A stretch of 64,000 bases of DNA. Origin: Paragemmobacter kunshanensis (GTDB lineage Bacteria > Pseudomonadota > Alphaproteobacteria > Rhodobacterales > Rhodobacteraceae). Below the pieces are notes generated by a model. That model was not told the origin of the DNA, did no database searches, and saw only the letters and a program-made list of their open reading frames with translations. This document shows, in pieces, positions 53,406 through 63,021 of this stretch. The stretch is from positions 124,001 to 188,000 of the forward strand of contig NZ_JAALFE010000005.1 of NCBI RefSeq assembly GCF_011059185.1. Direction: 5' to 3'. The stretch's first letter is position 1. Each line of letters begins with the position of its first letter. A program made the position numbers and the translations under genes.

Positions 53406-54352
53406 GCAGGCTCCCGCAGGATGCGCGGCACCTTGAACTCCACATTCTCCACCGCCGTCTCGACCATCTCCACCGTGGTCGCGAAGCGCGCGCGGAAGGC
53501 GTCGATCACCTCATTCACCAGAACCTCCGGCGCACTCGCCCCCGCCGTGATCCCCACGGACCGGATGCCCTCCAGCGCCCGCCAGTCGATATCCGTGGCC
53601 CGCTGGATCAGTTGCGCATAGGCACAGCCCGCATTGGCCCCCACCTCCACCAACCGCTTGGAATTCGAAGAATTCGGCGCCCCGATCACCAAGAGCGCGT
53701 CGATCTTCCCCGCCATCGCCTTGACCGCCATCTGGCGGTTGGTGGTGGCATAGCAGATATCGTCATGCGCGGGCGCCACGATCGCCGGAAACCGCGCCTT
53801 CAGCGCCGCCGCGATATCGGCGGTATCATCCACCGAAAGCGTCGTCTGCGTGATGAAGGCCAGCTTGCCGGGATCGCGCACCACCAGTCGGCCCACATCC
53901 TCCACCGTCTCCACCAGCAGCACCTCGCCTTCCGGCAACTGCCCCATGGTGCCCACGGTCTCCGGATGCCCCGCATGACCGATCATGATCATCTGCAGCC
54001 CGTTCTCGCTATGCCGGGCCGCCTCGTTATGCACCTTGGTCACCAGCGGGCAGGTCGCATCCACCGCGATCATCTCGCGCCGCGCCGCCTCGGCCGGCAC
54101 CGCCTTGGGCACGCCATGGGCCGAAAACACCACCGGCCGGTCCAGCGGGCAGTCATCCAGCTCCTCGACGAAGACCGCCCCCTTCGCCCGCAGCCCGTCC
54201 ACGACAAACCTGTTATGCACGATCTCGTGGCGCACATAGACCGGCGCGCCCCATTTCTCCAAGGCCATCTCGACGATCTTGATCGCCCGGTCCACACCGG
54301 CGCAGAACCCGCGCGGCGCAGCAAGGTAAAGGGTCAGGGGGGGCAGGCTCAT
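53402..54352 (-). CDS. ispH: 4-Hydroxy-3-methylbut-2-enyl diphosphate reductase
   Basis: A 316-residue 4Fe-4S enzyme catalysing the last step of the MEP isoprenoid pathway (HMBPP to IPP and DMAPP). The three cluster cysteines lie in [25 protein letters not shown] and [27 protein letters not shown] and [11 protein letters not shown] are conserved. Start 54352 gives the family N-terminus; a 27-residue extension is unlikely. It heads an overlapping run with DUF1905 and DUF3429. Confidence 0.96.
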   Translation of the reverse strand: MSLPPLTLYLAAPRGFCAGVDRAIKIVEMALEKWGAPVYVRHEIVHNRFVVDGLRAKGAVFVEELDDCPLDRPVVFSAHGVPKAVPAEAARREMIAVDATCPLVTKVHNEAARHSENGLQMIMIGHAGHPETVGTMGQLPEGEVLLVETVEDVGRLVVRDPGKLAFITQTTLSVDDTADIAAALKARFPAIVAPAHDDICYATTNRQMAVKAMAGKIDALLVIGAPNSSNSKRLVEVGANAGCAYAQLIQRATDIDWRALEGIRSVGITAGASAPEVLVNEVIDAFRARFATTVEMVETAVENVEFKVPRILREPA

Positions 54353-54419
54353 CGCACATCCTTTCGGGCCGTCAGCCCGAGAGATAGGCCGAAACCCCCG
54401 CCCGGTAAACCGCCAACCA

Positions 54420-54857
54420 TCAGCCGAACACACCCAGCACGATCAACCCCAGCACCAGATAGCGCCCGGTCTTGGCCACCGTCACCAGCAGCACGAACAG
54501 CCAGAGCGGCGTGCGCAGCGTCCCGGCCACCAGCGTCAGCACATCCCCCAGCGGCAGCCAGGACAGCAGCAGCGACCACACGCCCCAGCGCCGGAACCAC
54601 GCCTCGACGCGCGCCAGCGTGTCTTCGGGCACGCGCAGCCGCTCGGGCAGGGGCATCCGCATCAGCCCCCGCCCCAGCGCATAGTTCAAGCAGGATCCCA
54701 GCACATTCCCGACCGAGGCCACCAGCAGGATCACCCCGAACCGCTCCGGCTCGGCCACCAGCATCCCGGCAAACAGGATCTCGGACTGGAACGGAACCAG
54801 CGTCGCCGCCACGAAGGCGGCAAGGAACAGGCCAAACAGGGCGGAACCAAGGATCAT
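54420..54857 (-). CDS. YqaA/DedA-like membrane protein
   Basis: A 145-residue inner-membrane protein of the SNARE-associated/DedA superfamily, YqaA subgroup. The motifs [20 protein letters not shown] and [20 protein letters not shown] match this subgroup. About four to five helices are predicted. Function is not established; DedA relatives take part in lipid transport and membrane homeostasis. It is a single gene just upstream of ispH. Confidence 0.82.
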   Translation of the reverse strand: MILGSALFGLFLAAFVAATLVPFQSEILFAGMLVAEPERFGVILLVASVGNVLGSCLNYALGRGLMRMPLPERLRVPEDTLARVEAWFRRWGVWSLLLSWLPLGDVLTLVAGTLRTPLWLFVLLVTVAKTGRYLVLGLIVLGVFG

Positions 54858-54896
54858 GCGCCCCAGATGGCGGGACCCCGCGCAAAGGACAAGGGA

Positions 54897-55451
54897 TCAA
54901 CCGATCCTTTCGCGCCACTCCGCCACGAATTCCGCCCGCGCCTTTTCCGTCGCAAAGGCCGCGCGCGGCAGGATGATCACCTCATCCCCGCCAAAGCCCA
55001 GAAACACCCGCCCCGCCGCCGACCGCACCGCCCGCAGCGACCGCAGGCCGCGCACCACGGCCTGCGCCCTGTCGGCGCGGCTTTCCACCAGACGGCTGGG
55101 CCAGATCTCCAGCCGCGTCTCCACCGGCTCGGCGATCCGCGCCGCTGCCCGACGCCGCCGGTCGCGCCGCGCCATCAGCCACACGCCAACCGCCGGGGCC
55201 AGCATCAGGATCAGCGCGGCGGGCAGGCTGTGCAGCCATGCGGCATCCCGCAGCGTTCCGGCAAGCCCCTGCAACAGGCCCAACCCCGCCAGACATGCCG
55301 CCGCGATGCCGATCCTGTCCCGCCGCCCGTGGCCCGGGGAAATCCCCTCCCAGGCCAGCGCATCCCCCGGCTCCAGCCGGTAGAGCATCACCCGAAGCGG
55401 GGCTTCCGGCCCCGTCTGCGCCCCCGCCTGCCCACCCGTCACGCCGCTCAC
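54897..55451 (-). CDS. Hypothetical membrane protein with two central helices
   Basis: A 184-residue protein. The N-terminal ~45 residues are soluble, two hydrophobic helices follow (about 47-70 and 75-92: IGIAAACLAGLGLLQGLAG; LPAALILMLAPAVGVWLMA), then a basic stretch ARRDRRRRAAAR and a C-terminal soluble domain (GFGGDEVIILPRAAF). The layout resembles small PH-like/YcxB-type membrane proteins, but I cannot assign a family. The start overlaps the NYN gene stop by 4 bases, so they form a unit. Confidence 0.6.
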   Translation of the reverse strand: MSGVTGGQAGAQTGPEAPLRVMLYRLEPGDALAWEGISPGHGRRDRIGIAAACLAGLGLLQGLAGTLRDAAWLHSLPAALILMLAPAVGVWLMARRDRRRRAAARIAEPVETRLEIWPSRLVESRADRAQAVVRGLRSLRAVRSAAGRVFLGFGGDEVIILPRAAFATEKARAEFVAEWRERIG

Positions 55452-56023
55452 TTCGCTTCGAACGAAGCCTCGTCCCGGTCCGCCATGCGCGGCTCGCGCG
55501 GCGGCCTTCCGATCACGTCGCGCAATTCGTCCAGTTCGATGAAATTGTCCGCCTGACGGCGCAATTCATCGGCGATCATCGGCGGCTGGCTGCGGATCGT
55601 GGACACGACCGACACCCGCACCCCCTGCCGCTGCAGGCTTTCCACCAGCGGGCGGAAATCCCCGTCGCCCGAGAACAGCACGATATGATCCACCCGCGGT
55701 GCAAGCTCCATGGCATCGACGGTCAATTCGATATCCATGTTCCCCTTCACCTTCCGCCGCCCCTGGCTGTCGGTGTATTCCTTCGCGGGCTTTGTCACCA
55801 TGGTAAAGCCGTTGTAGTGCAGCCAGTCCACCAGCGGGCGGATGGGCGAATAGTCGTCATTCTCCAGCAGCGCCGTATAGTAGAAGGCCCTCAGCAGCTT
55901 CCCCCGCCGCATGAATTCCTGCCGCAGCAGCTTGTAGTCGATGTCGAATCCCAGGGCCTTGGCCGCGGCATAGAGATTCGACCCGTCTATGAACAGCGCA
56001 AGCCGTTCGTCCTTGTAAAACAT
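55448..56023 (-). CDS. NYN domain protein (LabA/DUF88 family)
   Basis: A 191-residue PIN-like NYN nuclease-fold protein. The acidic residues expected for metal-dependent RNase activity are present: LALFIDGSNLYAAAKAL (D14), KGNMDIELTVDAMEL and VLFSGDGDFRPLVESL. LabA relatives are thought to act in RNA processing or turnover. The gene is coupled by overlap to the downstream membrane protein and divergent from folK. Confidence 0.88.
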   Translation of the reverse strand: MFYKDERLALFIDGSNLYAAAKALGFDIDYKLLRQEFMRRGKLLRAFYYTALLENDDYSPIRPLVDWLHYNGFTMVTKPAKEYTDSQGRRKVKGNMDIELTVDAMELAPRVDHIVLFSGDGDFRPLVESLQRQGVRVSVVSTIRSQPPMIADELRRQADNFIELDELRDVIGRPPREPRMADRDEASFEAK

Positions 56024-56163
56024 TATGCTTTCCCCTCAATGCATTCCCCGAATGATCCCGCAGGCGGCAATCGCCATCGCATCGAAAAAAGCCGGTGAAC
56101 CCCAAGAAACTATCGACCTGCGAAGAAATCATGCAAGTTCGGCTATACGAAAGGGTAAGGCCC

Positions 56164-56763
56164 ATGTCCGAAAGCAGCTATCCTTTGCTCATCGCTCTCG
56201 GCGCGAACCTGCCGAACGGCACCACCCCCCCGGAGCAGACCCTCGCCCTCGCCCTGCGCGATCTTGCCGCCGCGGGCATCGGCCCCCTCGTCCCCAGCCG
56301 CTTCTATGCAACGCCCTGCTTTCCGGCGGGGGCCGGCCCCGATTACGTGAACGCCGCCGTCGCGGCCCCCATGCCCCCGGGCCTGTCGCCCGCTGACATC
56401 CTCGCGCTTCTGCACCGGATCGAGGCCGATCACGGCCGCACCCGCGAAACGCGCTGGGGCATGCGCAGCCTCGATCTCGATCTGGTCGCCTGCGGCGATG
56501 CCATCCTGCCCGATGCCGCCACCCAGGCCCATTGGCGCGACCTGCCGCCCGAAGACCAGCGCCGCCTTGCCCCCGATCGCCTGATCCTGCCCCATCCCCG
56601 CCTGCAGGACCGTGCCTTCGTCCTGGTCCCGCTCTGCGACATCGCCCCCGACTGGCGCCATCCGCTCACCGGCCAGACCATCGCCGCGATGACCGCCGCC
56701 CTCCCGCCCGAGGCCCGCGCCGAACTGCGCCCGCTGCCCGACGGATTCAGCGCTTGTCAATAG
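56164..56763 (+). CDS. folK: 2-Amino-4-hydroxy-6-hydroxymethyldihydropteridine pyrophosphokinase
   Basis: A 199-residue HPPK that transfers pyrophosphate from ATP to the pterin in folate synthesis. Signatures are LLIALGANLPNGTTPPEQTL, a pterin/ATP-binding region TRETRWGMRSLDLDLVACGD and LILPHPRLQDRAFVLVPL. The insert around APDRLILPHP is normal. Start 56164 (MSESSYPLL) gives the typical N-terminus; the frame extends further upstream without a convincing start. Its 3' end carries the rpoZ promoter. Confidence 0.94.
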   Translation: MSESSYPLLIALGANLPNGTTPPEQTLALALRDLAAAGIGPLVPSRFYATPCFPAGAGPDYVNAAVAAPMPPGLSPADILALLHRIEADHGRTRETRWGMRSLDLDLVACGDAILPDAATQAHWRDLPPEDQRRLAPDRLILPHPRLQDRAFVLVPLCDIAPDWRHPLTGQTIAAMTAALPPEARAELRPLPDGFSACQ

Positions 56764-56782
56764 CGGACGATGCGACTAGATA
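56754..56782 (+). promoter_or_regulatory. Probable sigma70 promoter of rpoZ-rsh
   Basis: TTGTCA (56754-56759), a 17-base spacer and TAGATA (56777-56782) overlap the folK stop codon. Transcription would begin near 56790, 30 bases before rpoZ. Confidence 0.5.
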
Positions 56783-56819
56783 GGCGCTTCCATGCCCCCC
56801 ATCCGAACTGGAGTCGCTC

Positions 56820-57173
56820 ATGGCCCGCGTGACGGTCGAAGATTGCGTTGACAAGGTGCCGAACCGTTTCGAACTGGTGATGCTCGCCGCCCATCGCGCG
56901 CGGGAAATCGCCGCCGGTTCGCCGATCAGCATCGACCGCGACAACGACAAGAACCCCGTCGTCGCCCTGCGCGAAATCGCCGAGGAAACCCAGTCGGCCG
57001 AGGTTCTGCGCGAACGCATGATCGAATCCCACCAGACCCAGATCGAGGTGGACGAACCCGAAGAAGACCAGATGGCGCTTCTCATGTCGGGCGAGATCGA
57101 CCGTCCCATGCAGGACGACATGTCGGAAGAGAAACTGCTCCGCGCCCTGATGGAAGCGCAGGGCGACAACTGA
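56820..57173 (+). CDS. rpoZ: RNA polymerase omega subunit
   Basis: A 117-residue omega subunit that helps assemble RNA polymerase. The conserved N-terminal core [29 protein letters not shown] is present in pieces typical of alphaproteobacteria (the ATG at 56820 starts it). The C-terminal acidic tail is variable. It precedes rsh, the usual rpoZ-spoT linkage, which is notable because omega forms part of a ppGpp site in some bacteria. Confidence 0.95.
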   Translation: MARVTVEDCVDKVPNRFELVMLAAHRAREIAAGSPISIDRDNDKNPVVALREIAEETQSAEVLRERMIESHQTQIEVDEPEEDQMALLMSGEIDRPMQDDMSEEKLLRALMEAQGDN

Positions 57174-57204
57174 TCCGGGCTCAGGCCCGTCCAGCGGGGC
57201 GGTG

Positions 57205-59322
57205 ATGATCGACGTCGAAGACCTCATCGCCCTTGTCCGGAACTACAACCCGCGCACCAATGCCGACCTGATCCGCAAGGCCTATGCCTACGGGTTCCAG
57301 ATGCATGACGGCCAGCTGCGCAAGTCGGGCGAACCCTATTTCACCCACCCCGTCGCCGTCGCCGCCATCCTGACGGAACAGCGCCTCGATGATGCGACCA
57401 TCATCACCGCGCTCCTTCACGACACGATCGAGGATACCCGCTCCACCTATACCGACATCACCCAGATGTTCGGGGAAGAGGTGGCCGAACTCGTCAATGG
57501 CGTGACGAAACTCACCAACCTGCAGCTTTCCTCGACACACAGCCAGCAGGCGGAAAACTTCCGCAAGCTCTTCATGGCCATGTCGAAAGACCTGCGCGTC
57601 ATCCTCGTCAAACTGGCCGACCGCCTGCACAACATGCGGACGATCAAGTCGATGAAGCCGGAAAAGCAGGCCCAGAAGGCGCGCGAGACGATGGAGATCT
57701 TCGCCCCCCTTGCAGGCCGGATGGGCATGCAATGGATGCGCGAGGAACTCGAAGACCTCGCCTTCCGCGTCCTCAACCCCGAGGCGCGCAATTCCATCAT
57801 CCGCCGCTTCATCACCCTGCAGCGCGAAACCGGCGACGTGGTCCACAAGATCACCGCCGACATCCGCAACGAACTCGAAAAGGTCCAGATCGAGGCCGAT
57901 GTCTACGGCCGCGCCAAGAAACCCTATTCCATCTGGCGCAAGATGCAGGAGAAGGATCTCGCCTTCTCCCGCCTCTCCGATATCTACGGCTTCCGCGTCA
58001 TCTGCGGCTCGGTCGCCGATTGCTACCGCATCCTCGGCGTGATCCACCAACGCTGGCGCGCCGTGCCGGGCCGCTTCAAGGATTACATCAGCCAGCCCAA
58101 ATCGAACGGCTACCGCTCCATCCACACCACCGTCTCGGGCCGCGACGGCAAACGGGTCGAGGTGCAGATCCGCACCCGCGAGATGCACGAAGTGGCCGAG
58201 GCAGGCGTCGCCGCCCACTGGTCCTATCGCGAAGGCGTGCGCGCCCAGAACCCCTTCGCCGTCGATCCCGCCAAATGGGTGGCCACCCTGACCGAACGCT
58301 TCGACGAAGGCGATCACGACGAATTCCTCGAACACGTCAAGCTCGAGATGTATTCCGATCAGGTCTTCTGCTTCACCCCCAAGGGCGATGTGGTGCAACT
58401 GCCGCGCGGGGCCACACCGCTCGACTATGCCTATGCCATCCACACCCGCATCGGCAATTCCTGCGTCTCGGCCAAGGTGGACGGCATCCGCGTCCCCCTC
58501 TGGACCCGCCTCAAGAACGGGCAAAGCGTCGATATCATCACCGCCGAAGGCCAGCGCCCGCAGGCAAGCTGGATCGACATCGTCACGACAGGCCGCGCCA
58601 AGGCCGCGATCCGCAAATCCCTGCGGGAAGAGGACAAGGGCCGCTTCGTCAAGCTTGGCCAGGAACTCGCCCGCGCCGCCTTCGATCATGTCGGCAAGAA
58701 GGCCACCGACAAGGCGCTCCGCACGGCGGCCAAGATGCTGGGCCTGTCGGACGAGCAGGATCTTCTCGCCCGCCTCGGCAGCGCCGAGATCACAGCCCGC
58801 CGCGTGGTGGAAACGCTATACCCCGAACTCGCCCGCGCCCAGGACGATGAGGTGGATGCCTCCCGCCCCGTCGTGGGCCTGTCCGATGACCAATCCTTCC
58901 GCCGCGCCTCCTGCTGCCAGCCCGTGCCCGGCGAACGCATCGTCGGCATCACCTATCGCGGGCAGGGCGTGGTGGTCCACGCCATCGACTGCCCCGCACT
59001 GGAAGAATTCGAGGAACAGCCCGGCCGCTGGGTCGATCTGCACTGGCATTCCGGCCGCCACGCCGCCGTCCACACCGTCAGCCTCGAGATCACGATCTCG
59101 AATGATGCAGGCGTGCTTGGTCGGATATGCACCTTGATCGGCGAACAGAAGGCCAATATCTCCGACCTCAGGTTCACCGATCGGAAACCCGATTACTACA
59201 GGCTGATCGTCGATGTGGACCTTCGCGATGTCGAACATCTGCACATGGTCATGACCGCACTCGAGGCCGAGACCGATGTCGCCCAGATTTCCCGTCACCG
59301 CGACCTGACACGCAAGCCCTGA
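57205..59322 (+). CDS. rsh: Bifunctional (p)ppGpp synthetase/hydrolase (RSH)
   Basis: A 705-residue stringent-response enzyme. The HD hydrolase domain (about 25-200) has ITALLHDTIEDTRS and KLADRLHNMRTIKSM. The synthetase domain (about 230-350) includes RFKDYISQPKSNGYRSIHT and EVQIRTREMHEVAEAGVAAH. A TGS domain (about 385-445) and a C-terminal ACT domain (about 630-700) follow. Both catalytic motifs appear intact, so it should both make and degrade (p)ppGpp. ATG 57205 is used; the GTG at 57202 directly before it is also possible. Confidence 0.95.
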   Translation: MIDVEDLIALVRNYNPRTNADLIRKAYAYGFQMHDGQLRKSGEPYFTHPVAVAAILTEQRLDDATIITALLHDTIEDTRSTYTDITQMFGEEVAELVNGVTKLTNLQLSSTHSQQAENFRKLFMAMSKDLRVILVKLADRLHNMRTIKSMKPEKQAQKARETMEIFAPLAGRMGMQWMREELEDLAFRVLNPEARNSIIRRFITLQRETGDVVHKITADIRNELEKVQIEADVYGRAKKPYSIWRKMQEKDLAFSRLSDIYGFRVICGSVADCYRILGVIHQRWRAVPGRFKDYISQPKSNGYRSIHTTVSGRDGKRVEVQIRTREMHEVAEAGVAAHWSYREGVRAQNPFAVDPAKWVATLTERFDEGDHDEFLEHVKLEMYSDQVFCFTPKGDVVQLPRGATPLDYAYAIHTRIGNSCVSAKVDGIRVPLWTRLKNGQSVDIITAEGQRPQASWIDIVTTGRAKAAIRKSLREEDKGRFVKLGQELARAAFDHVGKKATDKALRTAAKMLGLSDEQDLLARLGSAEITARRVVETLYPELARAQDDEVDASRPVVGLSDDQSFRRASCCQPVPGERIVGITYRGQGVVVHAIDCPALEEFEEQPGRWVDLHWHSGRHAAVHTVSLEITISNDAGVLGRICTLIGEQKANISDLRFTDRKPDYYRLIVDVDLRDVEHLHMVMTALEAETDVAQISRHRDLTRKP

Positions 59323-59344
59323 CAGGGCCACGGGGGACAAGGAC

Positions 59345-60052
59345 TTGGTGTTCAAACGGCGCAATCCGCGAACCCTCTGGGGCTGGACCCGCGAAATGGT
59401 CTACCCCCAGGGCGGGTTCCGCCGCGCCACCCAGTATGTCCTCCATCGCATGCGCCGCCTGCCCGACAGCCCCCACCGCATCGCGCGCGGCGTCTTTGCG
59501 GGCTCCATGGTGGGCTTCCTGCCCCTGCCCGGGATGCAGTTCATCGCCGCCTGGCTCGCCTCGCGCGCGGTCAAGGGCAACCTGCTGGCGGCCCTTCTCG
59601 CCACCTTCAACACCAACCCGATCACCACGCCCTTCTTCGCCGTCCTCTCCATGACGCTGGGTCACTGGATCCTTGGCATCCAGAAACCCCTCTCGCCCGA
59701 ATATATCGGCGGGGCCTTCGCCAATGCGGGCACGGATCTGTGGTTCAACATCAAGGCGCTCTTCGGCCCGGAACACACCCAATGGGACGGCCTCGCCCAG
59801 TTCTGGCACGAAATCTACCTGCCCTATTTCCTTGGCGCGCTCGGCCCCGGGCTGCTCTTCTCGGCGCTGTTCTACTATCTCACCATCCCGCTGGTGACCG
59901 CCTACCAGAAGGCCCGCGCCGCCAAGTCCCGCGAACGCAGCGAACGCCGCCACAAACTGCGCGAGGCGCTGGCCGCCGCCGCCGCCAAGCTTACCCATCG
60001 CAGCGACGCATCCCATGGCGCAGGGGATGACGACGCCCCCGGTCCGTCCTAA
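59345..60052 (+). CDS. DUF2062 domain membrane protein
   Basis: A 235-residue protein starting with TTG 59345 (or GTG 59348), as no ATG is near. The DUF2062 core (SPHRIARGVFAGSMVGFLPL and LLATFNTNPITTPFFAVL) contains two hydrophobic segments, and a further helix lies around residue 155-180. The C-terminus is basic and coiled-coil-like (KARAAKSRERSERRHKLREA). Function is unknown, although it is conserved beside rsh and pdxJ in related bacteria. Confidence 0.8.
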   Translation: MVFKRRNPRTLWGWTREMVYPQGGFRRATQYVLHRMRRLPDSPHRIARGVFAGSMVGFLPLPGMQFIAAWLASRAVKGNLLAALLATFNTNPITTPFFAVLSMTLGHWILGIQKPLSPEYIGGAFANAGTDLWFNIKALFGPEHTQWDGLAQFWHEIYLPYFLGALGPGLLFSALFYYLTIPLVTAYQKARAAKSRERSERRHKLREALAAAAAKLTHRSDASHGAGDDDAPGPS

Positions 60053-60099
60053 TCTCCCCCGCGACTCGGACCCTGCGCGAACAAGGAAAGACCAAGGCC

Positions 60100-60858
60100 A
60101 TGAAACCCCAAGGGCTGCTCCGCCTCGGCGTGAACATCGACCACGTCGCCACCATCCGCAACGCCCGCGGCTCCGCCTGGCCCGAACCCCTCCGCGCCGC
60201 ATTGCTGGCCGAGGCAGCGGGCGCCGACGGCATCACCGCCCATCTGCGCGAAGACCGCCGCCACATCCGCGACGCCGATATCGAGGCGCTGGTCGCGGGC
60301 ATCTCCATCCCGCTCAACTTCGAATGCGCCGCGACCGCGGAAATGCAGGCCATCGCGCTGCGACACCGGCCCCATGCCGTCTGCCTCGTGCCGGAAAAGC
60401 GCGAGGAACGCACTACCGAAGGCGGGCTCGATGTCGCGGGCGATGCCGACCGCCTGGCCGATTACATCGCCCCCCTGCGCGAGGCGGGCGCCCGCGTTTC
60501 CATGTTCATCGGCCATGACCCGCGCCAGATCGAAGCCTCCGCCGCCATCGGTGCGGCTGTGGTCGAACTCCATACCGGGCACTATTCCGAACTCCTCGCC
60601 GAAGGCCGCGAGGCCGAAGCCACCGAAGAACTCGAAGGGCTGCGCCGTGGGGCGAAACTGGCCCATGCCCTTGGCCTCGAGGTGCATGCCGGCCACGGCC
60701 TGACCTATGACAATGTCGCCCCCATCGCCGGCATGCCCGAGGTGATGGAACTCAATATCGGCCATTTCCTGATCGGCGAAGCCGTCTTCCGGGGCCTCGG
60801 CCCCGCGATCGAGGAGATGCGCCGCCGCATGAATGACGCGCGCGCGGTCCAGCCATGA
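60100..60858 (+). CDS. pdxJ: Pyridoxine 5'-phosphate synthase
   Basis: A 252-residue TIM-barrel enzyme that condenses 3-amino-2-oxopropyl phosphate and deoxyxylulose 5-phosphate in DXP-dependent vitamin B6 synthesis. Signatures are LRLGVNIDHVATIRNARG, ITAHLREDRRHIRDAD, FECAATAEMQAIAL, CLVPEKREERTTEGG and ELNIGHFLIGEAVFRGLG. The ATG at 60100 gives the canonical N-terminus. The gene is followed by two hairpin repeats and acpS. Confidence 0.96.
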   Translation: MKPQGLLRLGVNIDHVATIRNARGSAWPEPLRAALLAEAAGADGITAHLREDRRHIRDADIEALVAGISIPLNFECAATAEMQAIALRHRPHAVCLVPEKREERTTEGGLDVAGDADRLADYIAPLREAGARVSMFIGHDPRQIEASAAIGAAVVELHTGHYSELLAEGREAEATEELEGLRRGAKLAHALGLEVHAGHGLTYDNVAPIAGMPEVMELNIGHFLIGEAVFRGLGPAIEEMRRRMNDARAVQP

Positions 60859-60874
60859 CATACCCGCCGCAGCC

Positions 60875-60957
60875 GGGGGCGCACGATTTTCCTGCGAAAA
60901 ATCACGCCCCCGAACCCAGCCCCGGCCCTGAATTTTCGCAGAAAATTCGTTGGGCCG
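60875..60957. repeat. Two nested hairpin repeats between pdxJ and acpS
   Basis: First, GGGGGCG (60875-60881) pairs with CGCCCCC (60905-60911) around an inner GATTTT/AAAATC (60885-60903). Second, CGGCCC (60923-60928) pairs with GGGCCG (60952-60957) around a perfect inner GAATTTTC-GCA-GAAAATTC (60930-60948). Read on the minus strand, the first inner hairpin matches the one at 52483-52502 (TGATTTTTCGCA then GAAAA). Confidence 0.75.
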
Positions 60958-60979
60958 GAAAACCCGTGGATTGCATCCC

Positions 60980-61435
60980 ATGATCCTCGGCATCGGCACC
61001 GACCTCGCCAATATCGACCGGATCGAGGCGACGCTTGCCCGTTTCGGCACCCGCTTCAAGGACCGCGTCTTCACCGAACGCGAACAGCGCAAGGCCGAAG
61101 GCCGCCCCCGCGCCATCGCCGCCACCTATGCCAAACGCTGGGCCGCGAAGGAGGCCTGTTCCAAGGCGCTGGGAACCGGCCTGCGCATGGGCATCTCCTG
61201 GAAGGACATGGCGGTGACCAACCTCCGCTCCGGCCAGCCCGTGATGCATGTCACCGGCTGGGCGGCCGAACGCCTGCGCGACATGACGCCCGCCGGGCAC
61301 GAGGCGGTGATCCATGTCACCCTCACCGACGATCACCCCTGGGCGCAGGCCTTCGTGGTGATCGAGGCCCGCCCCCTCGGCCCGACTGCCGAACGGCCCG
61401 CCGAAGCAGAGGCCCCGGCCTCCCCCGGAACTTGA
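60980..61435 (+). CDS. acpS: Holo-[acyl-carrier-protein] synthase
   Basis: A 151-residue phosphopantetheinyl transferase that activates acyl carrier protein. The motifs [18 protein letters not shown] (metal aspartate) and [18 protein letters not shown] (metal glutamate and substrate lysines) are intact. It is slightly longer than usual because of an Ala/Pro-rich C-terminal tail. ATG 60980 follows the hairpin repeats. It lies in the pdxJ-acpS-lepB-rnc order common in Alphaproteobacteria. Confidence 0.95.
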   Translation: MILGIGTDLANIDRIEATLARFGTRFKDRVFTEREQRKAEGRPRAIAATYAKRWAAKEACSKALGTGLRMGISWKDMAVTNLRSGQPVMHVTGWAAERLRDMTPAGHEAVIHVTLTDDHPWAQAFVVIEARPLGPTAERPAEAEAPASPGT

Positions 61436-61502
61436 CTCCCCCGCGCACTGCGCGCAATGAACCCCGATCCGCACGGACCGGAAAAGAAGCAGAGTGGACC
61501 CC

Positions 61503-62294
61503 ATGGCAGGCAGCAAGGCCAAATCCGAAAACGGCATCGTCGAAACGATCAAGACCGTCCTCTGGGCGCTGGTGATCGCGGGCGTCTTCCGCACCCTCTT
61601 CTTTCAGCCCTTCTGGATCCCCTCCGGCTCCATGAAGGACACGCTGCTGATCGGCGACTTCCTTTTCGTCAACAAGATGGCCTATGGCTATTCGCGCTAT
61701 TCCTGCCCCTTCTCGGCCTGCCCCTTTCCGGGGCGGATCCTCGCCTCCGAACCCGAACGCGGCGATGTGGTGGTGTTCCGCCACCCGGTCAACGGCACCG
61801 ATTTCATCAAGCGCCTGATCGGCCTGCCGGGCGATACCGTGCAGATGCGCGAAGGTCGGCTCTACCTCAACGGCGAGGCTGTCCCCGTCGAACCGGCGGG
61901 TGTCTTTGAAGAGATCTACGAAAAGCAGGGCCCAATGGGCAACCTGCCGCGCTGCGAGAATGGCCCCGTCGGCGAAGGCGGCATCTGCCAGAAATCCCGC
62001 AGCCGCGAAACCCTGCCCGGCGGGCGCAGCCATGATGTGCTCAACATCGACGACAACGGCTTTGCCGACAACACCGATGTCTTCACCGTGCCTGCCGGCC
62101 ATTACTTCTTCATGGGCGACAACCGCGACAATTCGCAGGACAGCCGCTTTGGCCAGGCCGTCGGGGGCGTGGGCTTCGTGCCCGCCGAAAACCTGATCGG
62201 CCGCGCCGACCGGATCATCTTCTCTTCTGCCGGCCGCTCCATGCTCTTCTTCTGGACATGGCGCGCAGACCGCTTCTTCAAGGCGGTCGAGTGA
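61503..62294 (+). CDS. lepB: Signal peptidase I
   Basis: A 263-residue inner-membrane serine/lysine protease that removes signal peptides. One N-terminal helix ([17 protein letters not shown]) precedes the catalytic serine in [16 protein letters not shown] and the lysine in [14 protein letters not shown]. The C-terminal motif [16 protein letters not shown] is diagnostic. The first ATG at 61503 was chosen; an in-frame GTG three codons upstream (61494) is possible. Confidence 0.95.
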   Translation: MAGSKAKSENGIVETIKTVLWALVIAGVFRTLFFQPFWIPSGSMKDTLLIGDFLFVNKMAYGYSRYSCPFSACPFPGRILASEPERGDVVVFRHPVNGTDFIKRLIGLPGDTVQMREGRLYLNGEAVPVEPAGVFEEIYEKQGPMGNLPRCENGPVGEGGICQKSRSRETLPGGRSHDVLNIDDNGFADNTDVFTVPAGHYFFMGDNRDNSQDSRFGQAVGGVGFVPAENLIGRADRIIFSSAGRSMLFFWTWRADRFFKAVE

Positions 62295-62310
62295 TGATCG
62301 GGGCGGCGCG

Positions 62311-63021
62311 GTGACGGGGCAGAAGGTCAGGCTGGCCGCGGATCTCGCGGCCTTCGCGTCCCGCATCGGGCATGAATTCCAGCGCCCCGAACTGCTCGTG
62401 CGGGCGGTCACGCATTCCTCCATCTCCTCCGCCACCCGCCCCTCGAACGAGCGGCTGGAATTCCTTGGCGACCGCGTGCTGGGCCTGACCGTGGCCACCG
62501 CGCTCTTCAAGGCCGATGGCACCGCCCCCGAAGGCCAGCTTGCCCCGCGCTTCAACGCGCTTGTCCGGCAGGAAACCTGCGCCGATGTGGCGCGCGAGAT
62601 CGGCCTGGGCGAGGTGCTGAAGCTCGGCCGTTCCGAAATGCTTTCGGGCGGGCGCCGGAAAGAGGCGCTGCTTGGCGATGCCATGGAAGCGGTGATCGCG
62701 GCGGTCTATCTCGATGCGGGCTTCGACGCCGCCCGCGACGTGATCCTGCGGCTCTGGGGCCCGCGGATCGCCGCCTCGGCGGTGATCGAAACCCGCGATG
62801 CCAAGTCCAGCCTTCAGGAATGGGCCCAGGCCCGCGGCCTGCCGCCGCCCAGCTATATCGAAACCGGGCGCGAAGGCCCCGATCATCAACCCGTCTTCAC
62901 GGTCGAGGCGCGGCTGGAGAACGGCCAGTCCGCCACCGGACGGGCCAAGGGAAAACGCGCCGCAGAACAGGCCGCCGCCCGCGCCCTGCTGGATCGCATG
63001 GAACAGGACGTTCAGGACTGA
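62311..63021 (+). CDS. rnc: Ribonuclease III
   Basis: A 236-residue double-stranded-RNA endonuclease. The catalytic signature [14 protein letters not shown] is present in the N-terminal RNase III domain (1-150), with [17 protein letters not shown] at its end. A C-terminal dsRNA-binding domain follows ([14 protein letters not shown] and [18 protein letters not shown]). The start codon is GTG 62311. The 3' end overlaps the opposite-strand nuclease gene by 10 bases, and era, the usual next gene, lies about 0.7 kb away. Confidence 0.96.
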   Translation: MTGQKVRLAADLAAFASRIGHEFQRPELLVRAVTHSSISSATRPSNERLEFLGDRVLGLTVATALFKADGTAPEGQLAPRFNALVRQETCADVAREIGLGEVLKLGRSEMLSGGRRKEALLGDAMEAVIAAVYLDAGFDAARDVILRLWGPRIAASAVIETRDAKSSLQEWAQARGLPPPSYIETGREGPDHQPVFTVEARLENGQSATGRAKGKRAAEQAAARALLDRMEQDVQD

